64,000 bases of DNA, taken from positions 1 through 64,000 of the forward strand of contig DATDPP010000079.1 in assembly GCA_035292685.1 (NCBI GenBank). The letters are read 5' to 3'. The notes beneath the pieces were generated by a model. The model worked only from the letters and a program-made list of their open reading frames with translations. It did no database searches and was not told where the DNA came from. Source of the stretch: JALYNX01 sp035292685. Lineage in GTDB: Bacteria; Actinomycetota; Acidimicrobiia; Spongiisociales; ZC4RG35. The translations under genes were made by a program, and so were the position numbers. Of this stretch, positions 1-9,094 are shown piece by piece (the stretch's first letter is position 1; every line of letters starts with the position of its first letter).

Positions 1-971
1 TTGAGGATGGCGGCGTCCCTGGTGCTGGCCACATCCCGGTCCAATCGCGAGGCGTAGCGATACACCAGCATCTGGGAGATCTCGACCATGGTCTGCATGT
101 CGGCCAAACGGTGGGCCACCGCCTGGAACTGGGAGATGGGCTGGTCGAACTGGCGTCGCTCCTTGGCGTACGCCACCGAGTCGGCAAGGGCAGCAGCCGC
201 GGCTCCGGTGCGCGCAGCGGAGAGACAGAGACGCTCGTAACGGAGGTAGACCCCGAGGTTGGCCCAACCCTGGTCCAGGGTGCCCAACATCCTGGTCTTG
301 GGAACCCTGACATCGGTGAAGTACAGCATCGCGGTTCCCAACGGCCAGTGGCCAAGGGTCTCGATCGGGCTCCATTCCAGCCCGGGACTGTTGGTGTCGA
401 CGATGAAATTGGTGATCCCGTGATGCTTGTTGCCGTCCGAAGCGGTGCGGGCCGCGACCACGTCGAGGTCGCTGACCTTGAAGCCCGAGGTGAATACCTT
501 CTGCCCGTTGAGCACGTAGTCGTCACCATCCTCGACCGCGGCGAGGGCAATCGCCGCGGCATCCGACCCGGCATCGGGCTCGGTCAACGAGAAGCACACG
601 GTGAGATCACCGGATGCGATCCTCGGGAGTAGCTCCTTCTTCTGCTCCTCCGTCCCGTCGCGACCGATGGCGAGACCGCCCCAGGTGACGGTGCGAAACA
701 CCCAGAACGAGAGATCGAGGAAGGACCGACCCAGCTCCTCGAGGAGGATGGCAACCTCCACTGCTCCGCCCCCGCCTCCTCCCTGATCCTCGGGGATGTT
801 GATCCCGAGCCAGCCCTGGGCGGCGAGCTTGTCGTAGAGCTCCTTGGGGGCCCGGTGCTCCCGGTCGCATTCCCGGACGTACTCCCGGCTGATCTCCTTG
901 TCGCAGAATTCACGGACCGTGCTTCGAAACAGTTCCTGCTCCGGGGTGAACTCATGGTCCGGCGATGGCAT
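1..971 (-). CDS. Acyl-CoA dehydrogenase, 3' end beyond the window
   Basis: FAD flavoenzyme that would desaturate an acyl-CoA at the alpha-beta bond, passing electrons to an electron-transfer flavoprotein. About 323 residues are visible, starting MPSPDHEFTPEQ. The helical N-terminal domain comes first, then the flavin/substrate loop CFSLTEPDAGSDA near residue 140, then the start of the C-terminal helical domain (YERLCLSAARTGAAA, followed by a KERRQFDQPISQFQ stretch) typical of the family. The catalytic Glu would be in the missing part, so activity and chain length cannot be judged. The ATG at 971 was chosen because the frame opens with normal family spacing. A TATATG -10-like box lies only 10 bases upstream inside the shared promoter element, so the transcript may have almost no leader. 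It is divergent from the cyclase operon. Confidence 0.9.
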   Translation of the reverse strand, partial: MPSPDHEFTPEQELFRSTVREFCDKEISREYVRECDREHRAPKELYDKLAAQGWLGINIPEDQGGGGGGAVEVAILLEELGRSFLDLSFWVFRTVTWGGLAIGRDGTEEQKKELLPRIASGDLTVCFSLTEPDAGSDAAAIALAAVEDGDDYVLNGQKVFTSGFKVSDLDVVAARTASDGNKHHGITNFIVDTNSPGLEWSPIETLGHWPLGTAMLYFTDVRVPKTRMLGTLDQGWANLGVYLRYERLCLSAARTGAAAAALADSVAYAKERRQFDQPISQFQAVAHRLADMQTMVEISQMLVYRYASRLDRDVASTRDAAIL

Positions 972-977
972 CGAGTC

Positions 978-1002
978 GGATCATATATCGTGCATCCTGC
1001 AC
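978..1002. promoter_or_regulatory. Shared AT-rich operator/promoter element, copy 1
   Basis: GGATCATATATCGTGCATC lies in the 54-base gap between the acyl-CoA dehydrogenase and the divergent cyclase operon. The same core recurs at 12931, 16281, 20137, 22943, 24201, 28623, 36361 and 38291. Read towards the dehydrogenase it contains a TATATG -10-like hexamer. A regulator binding here could control both directions. That it is an operator is inferred from recurrence and position. Confidence 0.55.
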
Positions 1003-1025
1003 AACCCGCCGGGCGAAAGAGCACA

Positions 1026-1991
1026 GTGACACCTGACATCGAAACAGTCCGTGAGCTGAGCACCACTCACAGCAACTGGGGGCGTTGGGGGCCGGACGAC
1101 GAGAAGGGGACGCTCAACCTGGTGACACCGGAGATGGTGGTGGCCGCAGCGGCGCTGGTGCGATCGGGCAAGACGATCTCGATGGCCCTCCCCTACGACG
1201 AGGACGGCCCACAGACCGGGGGCCTGGGCCGCTTCAACCCGATCCATCTCATGATCAGGGACGGCGCCGACGCCATCGCCGGGACCTCGATCCGTGACTT
1301 CTATGGCGGCGTCGACAAGCACTTCCGGGGCACCGACGACATCATCATCATGCCTCTCCAGTCCGGAACCCAGTGGGACGCCTTCGGCCATGTCGTGTTC
1401 GAGGGCAAGATCTACAACGGTTACGGGGCGGAATGGGTGTCGAGCAAGGGCGCCCTCAAGGGTGACGTCGCCAATGCCTCCGGTGGGATGGTCGGCCGCG
1501 GGGTGCTGCTCGACCTGCCCCGGGCCCTCGGTGTCGAGTGGCTGGAACCGGGCCATGTGATCGACTCCAAGGAGTTGGAGCAGGCAGAGGGTCAGGCTGG
1601 AGTCGTCGTCGGGCCCGGCGACTTCGTCTTCGTGCGCACCGGGGCCATGGCCGCGACCCGAGCTGCGGGTGGTTGGGGTGACTACGCCGGCGGGCCCGCC
1701 CCCGGGCTCGGTCTGGGCAGCGTGGACTGGGTGGCTTCACGTGACATCGCCGCCCTCGCCACCGACACCTGGGGTCTGGAGGTGCGGCCCAACGAGACCC
1801 CGGACGTGGCCCAACCACTCCACATCGTGTTCATTGTTCACATGGGCCTGTGGCTCGGCGAGATCTTCGACCTCGACCCACTAGCCGACGATTGTGCCGC
1901 CGACGGCGTGTACGAATTCATGTTCTGCGGCCCTCCGCTGCCCTTCACCAGGGCGGTGGGATCGCCGCTCAACCCGATGGCTATCAAGTGA
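1026..1991 (+). CDS. Cyclase family protein (kynurenine formamidase-like fold)
   Basis: Putative metal-dependent hydrolase or cyclase of 321 residues, of the family that includes arylformamidases and polyketide cyclases. The metal-site signature appears as SGTQWDAFGH, the Gln-containing variant of the HxGTHxDxxxH motif common in larger members. A conserved opening follows the GTG start (NWGRWGPDDEKGTLNLV). The GTG at 1026 was chosen because reading further upstream runs through the shared promoter element. It is first in a six-gene operon with a CitE-like lyase, a dehydrogenase, a CoA transferase, an LLM oxidoreductase and an acyl-CoA synthetase, so it probably opens a ring, lactone or amide early in a catabolic route. 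The substrate is not known. Confidence 0.85.
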   Translation: MTPDIETVRELSTTHSNWGRWGPDDEKGTLNLVTPEMVVAAAALVRSGKTISMALPYDEDGPQTGGLGRFNPIHLMIRDGADAIAGTSIRDFYGGVDKHFRGTDDIIIMPLQSGTQWDAFGHVVFEGKIYNGYGAEWVSSKGALKGDVANASGGMVGRGVLLDLPRALGVEWLEPGHVIDSKELEQAEGQAGVVVGPGDFVFVRTGAMAATRAAGGWGDYAGGPAPGLGLGSVDWVASRDIAALATDTWGLEVRPNETPDVAQPLHIVFIVHMGLWLGEIFDLDPLADDCAADGVYEFMFCGPPLPFTRAVGSPLNPMAIK

Positions 1992-2000
1992 GTACCTGAA

Positions 2001-2885
2001 ATGCACCCTGCTCGCTCGATGCTCTTCACACCCGGCAACCGCCTCGACATGCTGGAGAAGGCGGTGCACTCCGGCACCGATGCCGTCATCGTCGACCTCG
2101 AGGATTCGGTCGCGGTCGACAACAAGCCGGAGGCGAGGGGGAACCTCGCTCGCCTCCCCGAGTCAACGGTGCCCTACTTCGTCCGCACCAACGCGGTGGA
2201 AACCGGGTTGTTGTGGGACGACGTGGTGGCGGCCGGTCAGGCGAATGTGGCCGGGGTGATCATCCCCAAAGCCGAAAGCCCGCAGACGATCAGCCAGATC
2301 GACGGAGCACTCACCGCATTGGAGCTCACCTCGGGCAAGCCGGTGGGATCGCTCACCGTGATCCCACTCATCGAATCCGGGCTCGGGGTGAGGCTCACCT
2401 ACGAGATGGCCAAGGCCAGCGACCGTGTCGAATGTGTGATGTTCGGGGGAGGGGAGCAGGGGGACCTGGTGGCCGACCTCGGTGTGGAGTGGACCCCGGA
2501 GGGCACCGGGTTGATGCAAGCCCGATCGCAGGTGCTGCTCAGCTCCCGGGCCGCCGGAGTCCCCTATCCGATGGAGGCGGTGTTCATGGATTTCCGCAAC
2601 CCGGAAGGGCTGCGCATCGAGTGCGAGCTGGCTCGGACCCTGGGCTATATCGGGAAGGTGGCGATCCACCCGGCACAAATCACGGTCATCAACGACGTCT
2701 TCACGCCTTCCCCGGAGGTCGTGGACTACCAGAAGAAAGTGCTGGCCGCGTTCGAGGAAGCCGAGGCCAACGGGCAGGCCTCGATCGCCGTCGACGGGAA
2801 GATGGTGGATTACGCAGTCGCCCGGGTGGCAAGGACGATCATCGCTCGCGCCGAGGCTGCCACTCGGCCGGATAAGGAGGCCTGA
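2001..2885 (+). CDS. HpcH/HpaI aldolase / CitE-like CoA-ester lyase
   Basis: TIM-barrel lyase of 294 residues related to the citrate lyase beta subunit, malyl-CoA lyase and citramalyl-CoA lyase. It starts RSMLFTPGNR and carries the metal-binding DLEDSVAVDN segment near residue 33, followed by conserved Arg and Glu positions along the barrel (VIPLIESGLGV, and MFGGGEQGDL where the family has GxEDL). Such enzymes cleave or form a C-C bond next to a CoA thioester. A CoA transferase (3985-5187) and an acyl-CoA synthetase (6147-8162) in the same operon could supply a hydroxyacyl-CoA substrate, as in itaconate/citramalate or malate-type pathways; this pairing is inference. It overlaps the next gene by one base (TGATG). 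Confidence 0.88.
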   Translation: MHPARSMLFTPGNRLDMLEKAVHSGTDAVIVDLEDSVAVDNKPEARGNLARLPESTVPYFVRTNAVETGLLWDDVVAAGQANVAGVIIPKAESPQTISQIDGALTALELTSGKPVGSLTVIPLIESGLGVRLTYEMAKASDRVECVMFGGGEQGDLVADLGVEWTPEGTGLMQARSQVLLSSRAAGVPYPMEAVFMDFRNPEGLRIECELARTLGYIGKVAIHPAQITVINDVFTPSPEVVDYQKKVLAAFEEAEANGQASIAVDGKMVDYAVARVARTIIARAEAATRPDKEA

Positions 2886-3985
2886 TGGCCAGGAGCCGTT
2901 ACATCGCAGACGGGGTCGGAGTGGCCGTGGTCGGCGCCGGGTCGATCGGGAGTCTCCGCGCCGAGATCTCGCATCGTCATCCATCCGTCGACTTTCTTGC
3001 GGTGTGTGACATCGTCGAGGACAAGGCAACCCGTCTCGCCGCCTCCTGTGAGGCCGATGTCTGGTCGACCGACGCCACCGAGATAGTCACCAGGGACGAC
3101 GTCGACGCGGTGATCATTGCCTCCACCGAGAACGCCCATTTCGAGCCGGCGATGGCCGCGATCCAGGCCCGGAAGACGGTGCTGGTGGAGAAGCCGTTCA
3201 CCATCCTCGCCGACGAGGGGCACAAGCTGCTCGCGGCCGCCGAGGAGTATGGGGTTTCGATCTACACCGGGTTCACCCAGCGCTTCCGTAGGCGCTATCT
3301 GGCGATAAAGGAGCACGTCCTCAAGGGATATGTGGGCGATGTCACCTCGGCCAAGGCGACCATCTACCTGACCCAGGCCGTGGCCCGCTCGGTGATCTCG
3401 AGGGCGGGGACAACCACCCCATCGGTCAACACCATGACCTATCTCTTCGATCTCCTCACCTGGTACCTCGGTGGCACCCTCCCCGCCACCGCCTATGCCG
3501 CCGGCTCGACCAAGGGAAGGATCCACGACGAGTTCGGGGCGCTCGACTCCACCTGGTGTGTGCTCACCTATGAGGACGGGATGGTGGCCAACCTCGGGGT
3601 GAGCTGGGAGTTGCCAGAATTCTGGCCGGCGTACGTGGCGAGCATGGACTTCGAGCTGTTCGGGCGGGACGGGGTGATCTCGGTCAAGGACGATCACCGT
3701 GACGTGCTCATGGCCTCACACAAGCCAATCGCCTCCCCCTACACCCCGGACACTTCGATGAACGTGGCGATGCTCGGCTCCTATATGCCGGGTGATTGGG
3801 CCCTCGGGGAGCACTTCGGGGCGATGCAGGAGGAGACCCATGCCTTCATCAACAGTGTGGGAACCGGGCGACCCGACCCGATCCTGGCCACCGGGGACGA
3901 GGGCATGGAAGTGCTCGTGATCTCCCGAGCCGTCGACGAGTCGGCGAACAGCGGCCAGGTGGTGTCGATGACTTGGGCCACTTGA
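2885..3985 (+). CDS. Gfo/Idh/MocA family oxidoreductase
   Basis: NAD(P)-dependent dehydrogenase of 366 residues. The N-terminal Rossmann fold opens with VAVVGAGSIGSLRAE and carries the family EKP motif in VLVEKPFTI near residue 100. The C-terminal alpha/beta sheet domain begins around residue 130 (GFTQRFRRRYLAIK). Members oxidise or reduce sugars, cyclitols and hydroxy acids in the cytoplasm. It is clearly a paralog of the gene at 29668-30780, with similar spacing and similar openings. Start and stop are both coupled to neighbours by overlapping ATG/TGA. The substrate cannot be inferred beyond a likely 2-hydroxy-acid or polyol-like intermediate of this operon. Confidence 0.88.
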   Translation: MARSRYIADGVGVAVVGAGSIGSLRAEISHRHPSVDFLAVCDIVEDKATRLAASCEADVWSTDATEIVTRDDVDAVIIASTENAHFEPAMAAIQARKTVLVEKPFTILADEGHKLLAAAEEYGVSIYTGFTQRFRRRYLAIKEHVLKGYVGDVTSAKATIYLTQAVARSVISRAGTTTPSVNTMTYLFDLLTWYLGGTLPATAYAAGSTKGRIHDEFGALDSTWCVLTYEDGMVANLGVSWELPEFWPAYVASMDFELFGRDGVISVKDDHRDVLMASHKPIASPYTPDTSMNVAMLGSYMPGDWALGEHFGAMQEETHAFINSVGTGRPDPILATGDEGMEVLVISRAVDESANSGQVVSMTWAT

Positions 3986-5187
3986 TGGCAGGGATGCTGA
4001 CTGGAGTCACCATCCTCGAATTGGGTCAGGTGATCGCGGGCAATTTCGGAGGGGTGATCCTGGCCGACCTCGGAGCCGAAGTGATCAAGATCGAGCCGCA
4101 CTCGGGCGACACCGCACGCAACGCGACCATCGCCCCCCTCCAGGGGGAGAGCGCGATTCATCTCTTCATGAATCGCGGGAAGAAGAGCGTGGTACTCGAC
4201 CTCAAGAACCTTCGCGGTCACGAGATGTTCCTATCCCTGGTTGAGCAGGCGGATGTGGTGATCGACAACTTCCGACCCGGGGTCATGGCCCGCCTCGGCA
4301 TCGACCACCACACCTTGAAACAACGAAACCCGGACATCATCACCTCATCGGTGACGGGGTTCGGCGAGTACGGGCCGGCCAAGGACAAGTCGGCGTTCGA
4401 CCTGGTGGTCCAGGCCTACAGCGGCCATGTCGACATCACCGGCCCCCCCGACGGTGACCCGGCGCGGGTCGGGATCCCGATCGCCGACATCGCCGGCGGC
4501 ATCTACTCCTGCATCTCGGTGCTCGCCGCCCTGGTGGGGAGGGGCCTGCACGGCAACGGCCAGCACGCCGATGTGGCCATGCTCGACACCTTGGTATCGC
4601 TGCTCTCCTACGACGCCCTCGACCACCTCAATTCGGGGCGGAAGCTGACCAGGCTCGGCACCGCGCACGCCCACATGGTTCCCTGGCAGGCGTTTCGAAC
4701 CAATGACGGCTACGTGGTGGTCGCAGCCCGTGACGAGAAGTTCTGGCAGAACCTCTGCGACGCCATCGGTCGCCCCGACCTCAAGGATGACCCGAGGTCG
4801 GCCAACAACTCTCAACGAGTCGCCAATCGCGATTACGTCGTGGGGATTCTCTCCGAGGTCTTCATCACCAGGAGCAACACCGAATGGCTGGCGATTCTCG
4901 ACGAGTTCGACATCCCCAACGCCCCGGTCAACGACATGGCGCAGGTGTTCACCGACCCCCAGGTGCTGGCACGGGGAATGGTCAGGATCTACAAGCACCC
5001 GACCCTGGGCGAGATCCGGTATCCACCCTCTCCGATCAAGTGGAGCGATTGGGAGAGCCCTAACGAACCGGCGCCGATGTTGGGCCAGCACACCGTTGAA
5101 GTGCTGACCGGACGGCTGCGGCTCGAGGAGTCGGAGGTCAGGAAACTGGCCGATGAGGGTGTGGTCAAAGTCTGGCCGGAGAGCTGA
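3985..5187 (+). CDS. Family III CoA transferase (CaiB/BaiF)
   Basis: CoA transferase of 400 residues that moves CoA between carboxylic acids via an aspartyl-CoA thioester. The family opening is present (GVTILELGQVIAG, then ADLGAEVIKIE with the CoA-binding region). The catalytic Asp is probably that in PIADIAGG near residue 170. The frame stays open upstream to 3796, but ATG 3985 is preferred: it overlaps the preceding stop, and the protein then begins at the usual family position. Paralogous to 40203-41399. In this operon it likely activates an organic acid that the CitE-like lyase later cleaves; the acid is unknown. Confidence 0.9.
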   Translation: MAGMLTGVTILELGQVIAGNFGGVILADLGAEVIKIEPHSGDTARNATIAPLQGESAIHLFMNRGKKSVVLDLKNLRGHEMFLSLVEQADVVIDNFRPGVMARLGIDHHTLKQRNPDIITSSVTGFGEYGPAKDKSAFDLVVQAYSGHVDITGPPDGDPARVGIPIADIAGGIYSCISVLAALVGRGLHGNGQHADVAMLDTLVSLLSYDALDHLNSGRKLTRLGTAHAHMVPWQAFRTNDGYVVVAARDEKFWQNLCDAIGRPDLKDDPRSANNSQRVANRDYVVGILSEVFITRSNTEWLAILDEFDIPNAPVNDMAQVFTDPQVLARGMVRIYKHPTLGEIRYPPSPIKWSDWESPNEPAPMLGQHTVEVLTGRLRLEESEVRKLADEGVVKVWPES

Positions 5188-5193
5188 GGAAAG

Positions 5194-6150
5194 ATGCGTT
5201 TCGGGACGTTCGTGCCCCAGGGGTGGAAGGGTGACCAGAACGGGATCCCAGTCGAGGATCAATGGAACCGGATCCTGGGATTCGCCGAACTGATCGAGGA
5301 CTCCGGCTACGACTCGATCTGGGTCTACGACCACTTCCACACCCATCCCGTGCTCACCCAGGAGAGCACCTTCGACGCCTGGACGCTGATGGCCGCGCTG
5401 GCCGCCGTGACCAGCCGGGTGAGGCTCGGCCAGATGTGCACTTGTGCCCTCTACCGCCCGCCATCACTTCTGGCAAAGATGGCGTCGAACATCGACGTCA
5501 TCTCGGGAGGCCGCCTCGACGTCGGGATCGGAGCCGGCTGGTCGAAGGGCGAGTTCGAGGCCTACGGGTACCGGTTCCCCCCGCCCGGGGAGCGACTCGA
5601 CATGTTGGAGGAGGCCATCCAGGTCCTGTTGGCGATGTGGGCCCAGGACGAGGCGAAGTTCCTTGGCGACCACTATTCGGTGGATGGCGCGATCAACCGG
5701 CCCAAGCCGATCCAGAAACCCCACCCACCGTTGTGGGTCGCCGGGGGTGGGGAGAAACGGACTCTCCGGATCGTCGCCCGTTACGGCGACTTCGCCAACT
5801 TCGGCGACGGGATCGAGGTCTTCCGGCACAAGTCGGAGGTGTTGGCCGCCCATTGCGAGGCGGTGGGGAGGCCGTTTGGCGAGATAGGACGCACCGAGCA
5901 TCTGATGTCGGTGATCGGTCGGGACGAAGCCGAGCTCAGGCGCAAACTCGACATCGCAGCTTGCCGCCGCTCGTGCACGCCTGAGGAATTCCGCGAGGAG
6001 CATCTCGCGGTGACGGTGTCTCAGGCCGTTGAGGAGATGGGTCTATTCGTGGCCGAAGGCTGCACCGACATGATCCTGTATTTCTACGACATGGGGGAAG
6101 GTGACAGCCTCGAGTTGTTTGCCTCCGAGGTGATCCCCGAAGTCCGATGA
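5194..6150 (+). CDS. LLM class flavin-dependent oxidoreductase (probable F420-type, Rv1855c group)
   Basis: Luciferase-like TIM-barrel oxidoreductase of 318 residues. It starts MRFGTFVPQGWKGD and shows typical barrel strands: SIWVYDHFHT, RLGQMCTC, and a core IGAGWSKGEFEAYG segment near residue 115 that builds the flavin pocket. The length and these motifs resemble the Rv1855c-like group that uses coenzyme F420, but FMN use cannot be excluded from sequence alone. It sits between a CoA transferase and an acyl-CoA synthetase, suggesting a redox or oxygenation step in the same route. Its end overlaps the next start (ATGA). Confidence 0.87.
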   Translation: MRFGTFVPQGWKGDQNGIPVEDQWNRILGFAELIEDSGYDSIWVYDHFHTHPVLTQESTFDAWTLMAALAAVTSRVRLGQMCTCALYRPPSLLAKMASNIDVISGGRLDVGIGAGWSKGEFEAYGYRFPPPGERLDMLEEAIQVLLAMWAQDEAKFLGDHYSVDGAINRPKPIQKPHPPLWVAGGGEKRTLRIVARYGDFANFGDGIEVFRHKSEVLAAHCEAVGRPFGEIGRTEHLMSVIGRDEAELRRKLDIAACRRSCTPEEFREEHLAVTVSQAVEEMGLFVAEGCTDMILYFYDMGEGDSLELFASEVIPEVR

Positions 6151-8162
6151 GCGACCTCGGTCGTCTCCTCGATCCGGCCACGATCGCGATTGTCGGTCTC
6201 TCCGCCGACCCTTCCAAGCATGGGGGGCGGGTGCTGGGGAACCTAAGGAAGCTCGGTTTCAACGGGACTGTCTGGGGAGTGAACCCCAGACTTCCGGACG
6301 TGGAAGGGGTCGAGATATTCAAGTCCGTCTCCTATCTCCCGCAACCGCCTGATCTGGTGGTGTCTGCGGTTCCGGCGGCGGCTACCTTGGAAGTGGTCGC
6401 CGACGCGAAGGGCATCGGGGGAGTGGTCATCTTTGCCGGTGGATTCGCCGAATCCGGCCCGGACGGCCAAGCCCTCGAGGATGATCTGGCTCGCACTGCA
6501 AGCAAGGTCGGCACCAGGATCCTCGGCCCCAACAGTGGTGGTGTGATCCGCCCAGGCTGTGGCCTGGCCGCCAGTTTCTTGACCTGTCTCGACCGGCCCG
6601 CCGACCAAATCCGGTCCGGCCCGGTCGCGGTGGTCACACAGAGCGGCGGCACCGGGAGCTATCTCCACAATCTGGCCGCGGCCCGTGGCGGCGGTCTGTC
6701 GGTGTCGGTGTCCACCGGGAACGAGGTCGACGTCAAACTCGGTGAGGCCATCGAGGCTGTGGCACAACTGGACGAGGTGCGGGTTGTGCTGGCTCTGATC
6801 GAGACGGTGCGCGACGGGCCGATGTTCATCGAGTCGGTCCGTGCTTCGCTTGACCGGGGTAAACCGGTGGTGGCTTGCCGGATCGGCACCGGAAACCATG
6901 GGAAGACCCTTATGACCACCCACACCGGGGCCATGGCGGTGCCGGAGAGGGTGATGGAGGGTGTCCTCGACTCCCTCGGAGTGGTGATCGCCGAGACCCC
7001 GGGCGAGGCCTACGACGTGGCCGAGATGATGGCCCGGGCCCAGGTCCCGGACGGAAGCCGGGCCGCCATCGTCACCCACTCGGGCGGGATAGCCATCCTC
7101 TTGGCCGATCTGGCCGAGAAACACGGTCTGGAGTTGCCGCTTCCCGAGGAACCCCTGCGGGCTCGGCTCGACCCGTTGCTCGACCACGGGTCAGCCCACA
7201 ATCCGCTGGACATGGGCGGGATCATCGGTGGGCCTGCGCGGTTCGCCGAGGTGGTACACGCCTTCGCCGATTCGGGGGAGTACGACATGGTTCTGGCCGT
7301 GTCGACGGCACATCCACCGGTCCATACCGGGAACCGGGTGGCTGGGCTTCTTGCCCTAGATCCGGCGGTCCCGGTTCTTCATCTCTGGATGGCGGGTGAC
7401 CAGGGACGTGAGGGCCTCCGCCGGCTGCAGGAGGCGGGCCTCGCGATCACCGACGAGCCAAGAGCCGCCATTTCCGCCCTGGCCGGGTTGGGGTGCTTGG
7501 CCAGGAGCCACCCTGGCGTCTCGCCAGGCCCGATCACAGGAGATTTCGAGAACTGGGGCTTGCCAATGATCGTTGGCGAGGTGGCCGGCAGCGCCACGGA
7601 AGCGGTGGCCGTCGCCGAGCATCTTGGTTATCCGGTGGTGGTCAAGGTGAGCGCGGCCGGTCTCGCCCACAAGACAGAGATTGGCGGAGTGAGACTCGGT
7701 ATTGAGACTCCTGATGCCGTAGCGACCGCCTTTGCCGAAGTGGTGGCTGCAGCAAGGACTGCCGGGTTGACGGTCGCGGGCGCCCGGGTCGAGCGATACC
7801 GGCCTGGTCTGGAGATGATCGTCGGCGCCGTGATCGATCCGGTGTTCGGGCCATTGGTTTCAGTGGGGATGGGCGGTGTACTCACCGAATTGCTCGGCGA
7901 TGTGGCTTACGCCCCGGCGCCCGTGGACGAAGCCGGCGCGATGAGGATGATCAACCGGCTTCAGGGTCGCCGGTTGCTGGACGCATTCAGGGGAAGGCCC
8001 CCCGCCGATGTTGACGAGTTGGCCCGGCTGGTGAGCATCGTCAGTCGTGGCCTGGTCGGGTCCGGCCTCGGTGAGGTGGAGATCAACCCGTTGGTTTGGG
8101 ACGGGACCGGTTGGGTGGCAGTGGACTGGCTGGTCGCGGGGCGAACCGACACGAAGTGCTGA
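6147..8162 (+). CDS. NDP-forming acyl-CoA synthetase (acetate--CoA ligase family)
   Basis: Single-chain ADP-forming acyl-CoA synthetase of 671 residues. Domains in order: CoA-binding Rossmann domain (1-130; IAIVGLSADPSKHGG), succinyl-CoA-synthetase-like domains (about 140-440), and an ATP-grasp domain (about 460-671; GYPVVVKVSAAGLAHKTE, EINPLVWDGT). The probable phosphohistidine lies in TTHTGAMA near residue 256. The reaction is acid + CoA + ATP to acyl-CoA + ADP + Pi, or the reverse with ATP gain. It is the last gene of the operon and converges with the aldo/keto reductase after 11 bases. The acid specificity cannot be read from the sequence. Confidence 0.9.
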   Translation: MSDLGRLLDPATIAIVGLSADPSKHGGRVLGNLRKLGFNGTVWGVNPRLPDVEGVEIFKSVSYLPQPPDLVVSAVPAAATLEVVADAKGIGGVVIFAGGFAESGPDGQALEDDLARTASKVGTRILGPNSGGVIRPGCGLAASFLTCLDRPADQIRSGPVAVVTQSGGTGSYLHNLAAARGGGLSVSVSTGNEVDVKLGEAIEAVAQLDEVRVVLALIETVRDGPMFIESVRASLDRGKPVVACRIGTGNHGKTLMTTHTGAMAVPERVMEGVLDSLGVVIAETPGEAYDVAEMMARAQVPDGSRAAIVTHSGGIAILLADLAEKHGLELPLPEEPLRARLDPLLDHGSAHNPLDMGGIIGGPARFAEVVHAFADSGEYDMVLAVSTAHPPVHTGNRVAGLLALDPAVPVLHLWMAGDQGREGLRRLQEAGLAITDEPRAAISALAGLGCLARSHPGVSPGPITGDFENWGLPMIVGEVAGSATEAVAVAEHLGYPVVVKVSAAGLAHKTEIGGVRLGIETPDAVATAFAEVVAAARTAGLTVAGARVERYRPGLEMIVGAVIDPVFGPLVSVGMGGVLTELLGDVAYAPAPVDEAGAMRMINRLQGRRLLDAFRGRPPADVDELARLVSIVSRGLVGSGLGEVEINPLVWDGTGWVAVDWLVAGRTDTKC

Positions 8163-8173
8163 GGGATGATCCG

Positions 8174-9094
8174 TCACCCGATGATTGCCCGTAGCCTTTC
8201 AAGGTCTTCGCCGGTAGGCGCCCAATCAGCGGCCCGGGCGTTGGCCGCAACCTGCTCGGCACTCGTTGCGCCCACGGTCACCACCGGGACCGCTTCCTGA
8301 GCGAGGAGCCAACCCAGCGCCACCTGGACCATGGTGACGTCTCGCTCCCCGGCATACACCTCCAATGCCTCCACCAGGTCGAAGTTCTCGTCGGTGAGGA
8401 AGCTTTGATACCGCTCCATCCGCAGCCTGCCCTTGGGCGCCTGACCCCGCCTGGTCTTCCCGGTGAGGAGCCCGCTGGCCAACGGATAGAACGGGATCAA
8501 GGCCACCCCTGTCTCGAGACAGGTCTGGGCCAGTCCGTCTCTCTCCGGATCCCTGTGGACCAGGCTGTACTCGACCTGGTCACAGACGAAGCCGGCGAGC
8601 TTGTCCCGCGTCGACACCTCTAGGGCTTCCCTCAGCCGGACGGCTTCGAAGTTCGAGCATCCGATCTCTTTGACTTTCCCTTCCACGACCAGCTCGTTCA
8701 TCACTGCGAGCGTGTCTTCGATGGGGGTCATCGGATCGGGAAAATGGAGCATGTAGAGATCGATACGGTCGGTTCCCAACTCGCCCAGGCTCCTCTCGAT
8801 GGCACGCCGGACATAGCGAGGTTGCGCTCCGCCGCTGTCCGGCCACCCCGGCACTGGAACACCGAACTTGGAAGCGATGACGACGTCGTCACGTCTCGAT
8901 CCCAACGCCGCTCCGAGAAACGACTCCGACTGGCCCTCCCCGTAGTTGGTGGCCGTGTCGAAGAAGTTGATACCAGCCTCGAGCGAGGCCTCCACCACCC
9001 GGGCCGATTGTTCCCTGTTCAGGGCCCGGCCGAAGTTGTTGCAGCCGAGGCCGATCACTGACACCTCGAGACCCGCGATCCGTGCCGTCTTCAC
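8174..9094 (-). CDS. Aldo/keto reductase
   Basis: NADPH-dependent aldo/keto reductase of 306 residues with a TIM barrel. The catalytic tetrad is visible in order: Asp and Tyr in FFDTATNYGEG, Lys in VVIASKFG, and His in YMLHFPDP. The C-terminal cofactor segment (PVVTVGATSAEQVAANARA) is also typical. The GTG at 9094 was preferred over an in-frame start 33 bases upstream because it overlaps the preceding stop (GTGA) and leaves the normal opening VKTARIAGLEVSVIGLG. It is last in the minus-strand operon 12909-8174 and would reduce an aldehyde or ketone, perhaps the aldehyde made by the TPP enzyme at 10104-11738 (inference). Confidence 0.9.
   Translation of the reverse strand: MKTARIAGLEVSVIGLGCNNFGRALNREQSARVVEASLEAGINFFDTATNYGEGQSESFLGAALGSRRDDVVIASKFGVPVPGWPDSGGAQPRYVRRAIERSLGELGTDRIDLYMLHFPDPMTPIEDTLAVMNELVVEGKVKEIGCSNFEAVRLREALEVSTRDKLAGFVCDQVEYSLVHRDPERDGLAQTCLETGVALIPFYPLASGLLTGKTRRGQAPKGRLRMERYQSFLTDENFDLVEALEVYAGERDVTMVQVALGWLLAQEAVPVVTVGATSAEQVAANARAADWAPTGEDLERLRAIIG

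Noticed and set aside
3796..3984. Upstream extension of the first CoA transferase
   Set aside because: It overlaps the 3' end of the Gfo gene; ATG 3985 overlaps the stop and fits the family start.
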